Assembly: GCF_003634705.1 (NCBI RefSeq)
Contig: NZ_RBWU01000002.1
Coordinates: forward strand, 992,001 to 1,056,000
Source of the DNA: Actinomadura pelletieri DSM 43383
GTDB taxonomy: Bacteria > Actinomycetota > Actinomycetes > Streptosporangiales > Streptosporangiaceae
DNA length: 64,000 nucleotides
Direction: 5' to 3'
Shown in pieces: positions 61,001 to 64,000 of the stretch. The notes under the pieces were generated by a model. The model was not told the DNA's origin, ran no database searches, and saw only the letters and a program-made list of their open reading frames with translations. Both the position numbers and the translations under genes were made by a program. The first letter of the stretch is position 1. Each line of letters opens with the position of its first letter.

Positions 61001-64000
61001 CGGGCGCCGCCTACCTGCCGCTCGACCCGGACCATCCGGCCGAACGGATCAGGCTGACGATCGAGGACGCCGCGCCCGTCCACGTGCTGACGGCCGACGA
61101 CCTCGACCCTGCGGAGATCGCCGCGGCCGCGCCGCACCCGCGCACGGCTCCCGGCCCCGACCGGCTCGCCTACGTCATCTACACGTCGGGGTCCACGGGC
61201 CGTCCCAAGGGCGTGCTCGTCCAGCACGGGGGCCTCGGCGTCATGCTGGCCCACCACCGCGCCACGGTGTTCGCCCGCGCGGCCCGCGCGGCCGGCGGGC
61301 GGCGGCTGCGCGCCGCGCACACGGCGTCGTTCGCGTTCGACTCCTCGTGGGAACAGCTCCTCTGGCTGATCTGCGGGCATGAGCTGCACCTGTTCGACGA
61401 CGTGACCCGCCGCGACCCGCAGGCCGTGGTGGCGGCGTGCGCGGAACACGCCATCGACACCCTGGACGTCACCCCGTCGTTCGCGGCGGAACTTTTCGCG
61501 TGGGGGCTGCTGGAGAAGGCGCCGCCGCGGCTGCTGCTCCTCGGCGGCGAGGCCGTGAGCGAGGCGGTGTGGACGCGGCTGCGCGACGCGGACGGCGTCC
61601 TCGGCCACAACTTCTACGGCCCGACCGAGTACACCGTCGACGCGCTCGGCGCCGACCTCGCCGAGTCGCCGGTGCCGGTCGTGGGCCGTCCCATCGCCCG
61701 GACCCGGATCCACGTGCTGGACGGCCTGCTCCGGCCCGTCCCGGAGGGGGCGGCGGGCGAGCTGTACCTGGCGGGTGACGGCATCGCCCGCGGCTACCTG
61801 AACCGGCCCGACCTGACCGCGCAACGGTTCGTCGCCGCCCCGTCCGGCGCGCCCGGCGAGCGCATGTACCGGACGGGTGACCTGGTCCGGCGGCTGCCCG
61901 ACGGCACGCTGGAGTTCCTCGGCCGCACCGACGACCAGGTCAAGATCCGCGGGTTCCGGGTGGAGCCGGGCGAGACCGAGGCCGCGCTCGCCGCGCTGCC
62001 GGGCGTCGCCCGCGCCGCCGTCGTGGTCCGCGACGGGCGACTCGTCGGCTACGCGGCCCCCGGTGATCTCGACGGGGCCGCGCTGCGGGACGCGTTGACC
62101 GGGGTCCTGCCGGGGCATCTCGTCCCGGCCGCCGTGGTGGTGCTGCCGGAACTGCCGCTGAACGTGAACGGCAAGCTCGACCGGGCCGCGCTGCCCGAGC
62201 CGTCCGCCGTCACCGCCGACGACGGGCGGACGGCGCGCGACGCCCGGGAGGAACTGGTCGCCGCCGCCTTCACCGACGTGCTCGGCGTTCCGGCCGGCCC
62301 GGACGGCGACTTCTTCGCGCTCGGCGGGCACTCGCTGCTCGCGACCCGTCTCGTCGGCCGGATCCGCGCGCTGCTCGGCACGGACGTGGCCATCCGCGAC
62401 CTGTTCGAGGCGCCCACCCCGGCCGGTCTGATCCGCCGGGCGACGCACCCGTCGAAGGACCGGCCCGCCCTGGTTCCGGCGCCGCGACCGTACCCGGAGC
62501 GTATGCCGCTGTCGGCGGCCCAGGCGCGGCTTTGGTTCCTGCACCGGCTCGACGAGGCCGCCACCGCCTACACGATCCCGTTCGCCGTCCGGATCGACGG
62601 CGAACTCGACGTCGCCGCCCTGGGCTCGGCATGGGACGACCTGATCGAGCGGCACGAGATCCTGCGCACGATCTATCCGGACGTGGACGGCGTCCCCTAC
62701 CAGGAGGTGCTGCCGTCCGGGCCGACGCTCCGCATCGCCGACGCCGCCCCGGGCGACGTGCCCGCGCTGCTCGACGCGGCGGAACGGACCCGGTTCGCGC
62801 TGACGACCGAGCCCCCGGTGCGCGGTGTCCTGTACCGGCTCGGTGAGGGGACGTCGTCCTGGCTACTGTCGGTGGTGGTGCACCACATCGCGGGCGACGA
62901 GTGGTCGCAGGCCGTGCTGCTGCGCGACCTCGACGCCGCCTACCGCGCCCGCGCCGCCGGTCGGGCACCCGACCTCGCCCCGCCGCCGGTCACCTACCGC
63001 GACTACACCCGGTGGCAGAACGCGCTGCTGGAGGGGCCCGAGGGCGACCGGCAGGCCGCGTTCTGGCGGGACCGGCTGGACGGGCTGCCCGAGGAGATCC
63101 CGCTGCCCGCCGACCGGCCCCGTCCCGCCCGGCCCGACCAGGCCGGCGCCGCGATCCGCGTGCCGCTGCCGGCCGGCCTGCACCGTGACGTGGCCCGGCT
63201 GGCGCGCGCCGCCGGGGCGACGCCGTTCATGGTCTGGCAGGCGGTCGCGGCGGTCCTGCTGGGACGGCTCGGCGGCGGCTCCGACATCCCGCTCGGCGTG
63301 CCCGTCACCGGGCGCTCCGACACCGTCCTGGACGACGTCGCGGGACTGTTCGTCAACACGCTCGTCCTGCGGGTCGGCCTGGACGAGGACGCCTCGTTCG
63401 CCGACCTGGTGTCCCGGGTCCGCGCCGAGCAGCTCGCCCTGCTCGACCACCGCGACCTGCCGTTCGAGCGGCTCGTCGAGATCGCCGCGCACGAGCGCGT
63501 CACCGGACGGCACCCGCTGTTCCAGGTGATGGTGCTGCACCACCGCGACACCGGCGACGACGGCGACATGTTCGGGCTGCGCACCGCCTTGTTGGACGAC
63601 ACGTTCTCCACCGCCCGGTTCGACCTGGCGTTCGCCGTCCGGGAAGGGGACGACGGCACCGACCTGACCCTCATCTACGCCACGTCGAGGTTCGACGAGT
63701 CGACCGCCCGGACGCTCGCCGGACGGTTCGAGACGCTGGCCGGACGCCTCGTCGCCGCACCGGACGCGCCGCTGGCCGCCGCCGACGCGCTGACCCCGGG
63801 CGAACGCGACCTGATCACCGGCGCGTGGAACGCCACCCGCCACGAGGTCCCGGACGGCACCCTCACCGACCGGCTGGAGGCGCAGGCCGCCCGCACCCCG
63901 GACGCACCGGCCGTGCTGTTCGAGGACGAGACCCTCACCTACGCCGAACTGCACGCCCGCGCCGACGCCCTCGCCGCCGACCTGCGCTCGCGCGGTGCCG
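55024..64000 (+). CDS. Giant siderophore NRPS, C-A-T-E-C-A-T-C-A..., 3' end outside the window
   Basis: The frame is open from an ATG 5 bp after the lipoprotein gene to the window end (2992 codons). C1 (1-450) resembles the EntF start, with YHHLLIDG. A1 (460-940), T1 (Ser987), then a complete E domain (1040-1470; [27 protein letters not shown]) give a D-residue. C2 (1475-1910, [10 protein letters not shown]), A2 (1920-2395), T2, C3 (2490-2920, HHIAGDEWS) and the beginning of A3 follow. By GrsA alignment the codes are D-S-W-D-V-G-F-V-D (A1) and D-S-W-D-L-G-F-V-D (A2), nearly the same. Acidic residues at positions 278 and 331 fit a basic side chain such as Arg, Lys or Orn. Product: DHB-D-X-L-X and at least one more residue. 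Confidence 0.93.
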   Translation, partial: MSDASHLGLTGAQKGVWYAQRIDPAHPGFNVSQYVEVRGPLDTAAFRAAVVRALGEADALGVRFTDGPHGPYQTVGAAPAWRVELVDLRGEADPSAAAHLRMRADLARPVDPCGDDLGAQVLFVLGPDEHLWYQRYHHLLIDGYSVTLITRRAAELYTAAVRDAQPPPCPFQPLRVLLAEEAAYTGSAEQAADREFWTAYRGAAPDPVPLAAVPRPAAHTFLRERIAAPEETNAAVQAAAKACGATWAELVTAAFAAYNHRITGADDVVIGLPFMGRVGTTAARVPAMVVNVLPLVVPVRPGGTPAGLAGETAAQIARARTHQRYRSEDLQRDLGLVGSDRRLTGPTLNLKPFTYELRFDAATGHAFNLAAGPVDDLEVSVYQRAGALTFEFDANPDAHTPEALRGHRDRFLGFLHAFVAGHDAPLGRLDLALPHERAPLTGPPAGAGHDTGHDTAPGEPLTRVFERQAARTPDAVALVAASGSLTFRELEARANRLARLLRARGAGPERVVALALPRDADLVVALLAVLKSGAAYLALDPERPAAHTAQLVDETDPLCVISDGSVPTPPGVTVVRPDDAAAHGPDPLPDAPEPDQLAYVLYTSGSTGRPKGVEVTHRGLVNLFHDHLGTVMADAAATLPDGARLRVAHTFQFAFDSSWDSLLYLFAGHELHLVGDAELREPLTLATRGNDVLDVPPALALELLDAGLLDDPARRPRLLVFGGDAATPELWARLRDTPDVLAHNFYGPTEYTVDALGARVAEHERPSIGTPIAGTRAQVLDAALRPVPPGGVGELYLSGPGLARGYRGRFALTAERFVADPSGAPGERMYRTGDLVRRAADGTLEFAGRADRQVKIRGHRVEPGEVEAALTAEPGVARALAVARDGRLVAYVVGDGERPLDPAALRDRAAALLPAAFVPAAVVVLDALPLTPAGKIDVAALPDPEFTATGRAPRTGREEALCDVFADVLGLASVGADDDFFALGGDSISAIQAATRARRRGLLIAARDVFDHKTAAAVAFHATTADDHGEDDAAGAEDRFGPLPLLPMAAWLRDLGGPIGRYSQSVVVPVPPTVGPDRLVAALQTLVDHHDALRLRVGADWTAEIMPVGSVKAASMLWRAPGAHDLDAELDASADRLDPASGVVLQAVWCGGRLGLTVHHLAVDGVSWRILLADLADALAGAALAPSGTSLRRWAARLAAHRDPDAVPFWTRMLGGADRPLGGRPLDRAVDTVGAARTLRRSVPAALTTELLGPVPARFRAGVNDVLLAGLGLAVAARTGHDDMTIQVEGHGREETFGGGRPADLGRTVGWLTSEYPVRLELAGADPGEALKRVKERLRELPGGGLGFGVARRLDPVAGPELAALPAPQILFNYLGRFAGAEEDAFTVRTEPAMPLAHALEINVFVHETASGPVLDAHWTWAPGVLDEADVTALADAWHTALSDLAGATGGLTPSDVPLAALDRAGLDALLARYPDTTDVLPLSPLQEGLLFHAAYAPDEADVYTSLVHLDLAGDLDAAALRSAVSTLLARHDGLRAGFVHEGLDRPLQLVPAHAEPDWREIDLSELTGADLADRLTAVADEELAFRFDPARPPLLRCLLVRTGPHSHRLLVTSHHLIMDGWSTPTFLRELMAAYRGEPLPAAVPYRSYLRWLAGRDTATMTAAWRDALADLDGPTLLAPDAARTAPGEAAELTCPLPGAELTAYARRHGLTLNTVLQGVWALVLGSLTGRTDVVFGATVSGRPPELDGVEGMVGLFSNTVPVRVRLDPGLPLPEALARHQSEQAALLDHAYLGLAEIQAAAGPGGALFDTLLVFENYPSKDDASGEGGPRVTGVGNRGYTHYPLALMVLPGDDPRIVLEYRPDLLPAATVEAIAERIGSVAAQLLADDGLTAARADLLTAREQAAFEAVNATDLPGDVPDVLTAFHRQVDATPGEIAVVAGAERLTFAELDDRAARLATVLARRGAGPERIVALALPRTADLVVALFAVLKTGAAYLPLDPDHPAERIRLTIEDAAPVHVLTADDLDPAEIAAAAPHPRTAPGPDRLAYVIYTSGSTGRPKGVLVQHGGLGVMLAHHRATVFARAARAAGGRRLRAAHTASFAFDSSWEQLLWLICGHELHLFDDVTRRDPQAVVAACAEHAIDTLDVTPSFAAELFAWGLLEKAPPRLLLLGGEAVSEAVWTRLRDADGVLGHNFYGPTEYTVDALGADLAESPVPVVGRPIARTRIHVLDGLLRPVPEGAAGELYLAGDGIARGYLNRPDLTAQRFVAAPSGAPGERMYRTGDLVRRLPDGTLEFLGRTDDQVKIRGFRVEPGETEAALAALPGVARAAVVVRDGRLVGYAAPGDLDGAALRDALTGVLPGHLVPAAVVVLPELPLNVNGKLDRAALPEPSAVTADDGRTARDAREELVAAAFTDVLGVPAGPDGDFFALGGHSLLATRLVGRIRALLGTDVAIRDLFEAPTPAGLIRRATHPSKDRPALVPAPRPYPERMPLSAAQARLWFLHRLDEAATAYTIPFAVRIDGELDVAALGSAWDDLIERHEILRTIYPDVDGVPYQEVLPSGPTLRIADAAPGDVPALLDAAERTRFALTTEPPVRGVLYRLGEGTSSWLLSVVVHHIAGDEWSQAVLLRDLDAAYRARAAGRAPDLAPPPVTYRDYTRWQNALLEGPEGDRQAAFWRDRLDGLPEEIPLPADRPRPARPDQAGAAIRVPLPAGLHRDVARLARAAGATPFMVWQAVAAVLLGRLGGGSDIPLGVPVTGRSDTVLDDVAGLFVNTLVLRVGLDEDASFADLVSRVRAEQLALLDHRDLPFERLVEIAAHERVTGRHPLFQVMVLHHRDTGDDGDMFGLRTALLDDTFSTARFDLAFAVREGDDGTDLTLIYATSRFDESTARTLAGRFETLAGRLVAAPDAPLAAADALTPGERDLITGAWNATRHEVPDGTLTDRLEAQAARTPDAPAVLFEDETLTYAELHARADALAADLRSRGA

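Noticed and set aside
54958..62655. A 2565-residue - strand open frame opposite the siderophore NRPS
   Set aside because: It is the complement of ordered C, A, T and E domains; the translation is Arg/Gly/Val-rich without domains. The same applies to 29316-33542 (-) and 38885-41947 (-).

Overview
The window is about 70% GC or higher, with strongly G/C-biased third codon positions, Tat and lipoprotein exports, LuxR/NarL and IclR/GntR regulators and large PKS/NRPS genes. This is typical of a filamentous actinomycete, probably a Streptosporangiales/Actinomadura-like organism (inference; no rRNA or tRNA gene was seen).

Region 1 (1-9,500) looks like a selenium-dependent locus. It holds the end of a CUT1-type ABC ATPase gene and a thioredoxin-reductase-like flavoprotein (+ strand). 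Convergent to these is a two-gene operon: a UGSC-like protein of 556 residues with an in-frame UGA at codon 97, followed by a sugar-type solute-binding lipoprotein. Divergent from it are an IclR regulator and selB, the selenocysteine-specific elongation factor. Seventeen bases after the UGA lies a hairpin with a GGUC apical loop, the geometry of a bacterial SECIS. The 3' end of selB is followed by three tandem 202-bp repeats, then a GntR/FadR regulator. selA, selC and selD are not in the window.

Region 2 (9,500-21,300) is mixed chromosomal content: a small secreted protein, PhzF-like isomerase, PPOX-fold protein, secreted tripeptidyl-aminopeptidase-like hydrolase, a histidine kinase/response regulator pair, small membrane proteins (one with a broken partial copy elsewhere), a VOC protein, a Tat-exported GH9-type glycosidase and an acetamidase/formamidase.

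Region 3 (21,379-48,356) is a hybrid biosynthetic cluster. One arm (- strand) has an O-methyltransferase, a LAL-type LuxR regulator and an MMPL exporter. The other arm (+ strand) has an MFS exporter, FAAL-ACP-Cy-A(Ox)-PCP, KS-AT-ACP-Cy-A-PCP-E*, C-A-T, a flavin monooxygenase and an acyl-CoA-dehydrogenase-like enzyme. Both Cy modules carry the cysteine code DLFNLSLIW. The predicted product is a fatty-acyl chain on a thiazole, extended by one malonate, then a thiazoline and one further amino acid. The E* domain lacks its catalytic HHxxxDG motif, and no thioesterase is visible.

Region 4 (49,370-64,000) is a catecholate siderophore cluster. A leftward operon (isochorismate synthase, isochorismatase, DHB dehydrogenase, DHB-AMP ligase) makes and activates 2,3-dihydroxybenzoate. 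A rightward operon encodes a free-standing aryl carrier protein, a siderophore-binding lipoprotein and a giant NRPS (C-A-T-E-C-A-T-C-A..., cut by the window end). Between them lie DtxR/IdeR-like iron boxes. The two complete A domains have nearly identical codes with two acidic residues, suggesting DHB-D-X-L-X with X a basic amino acid.
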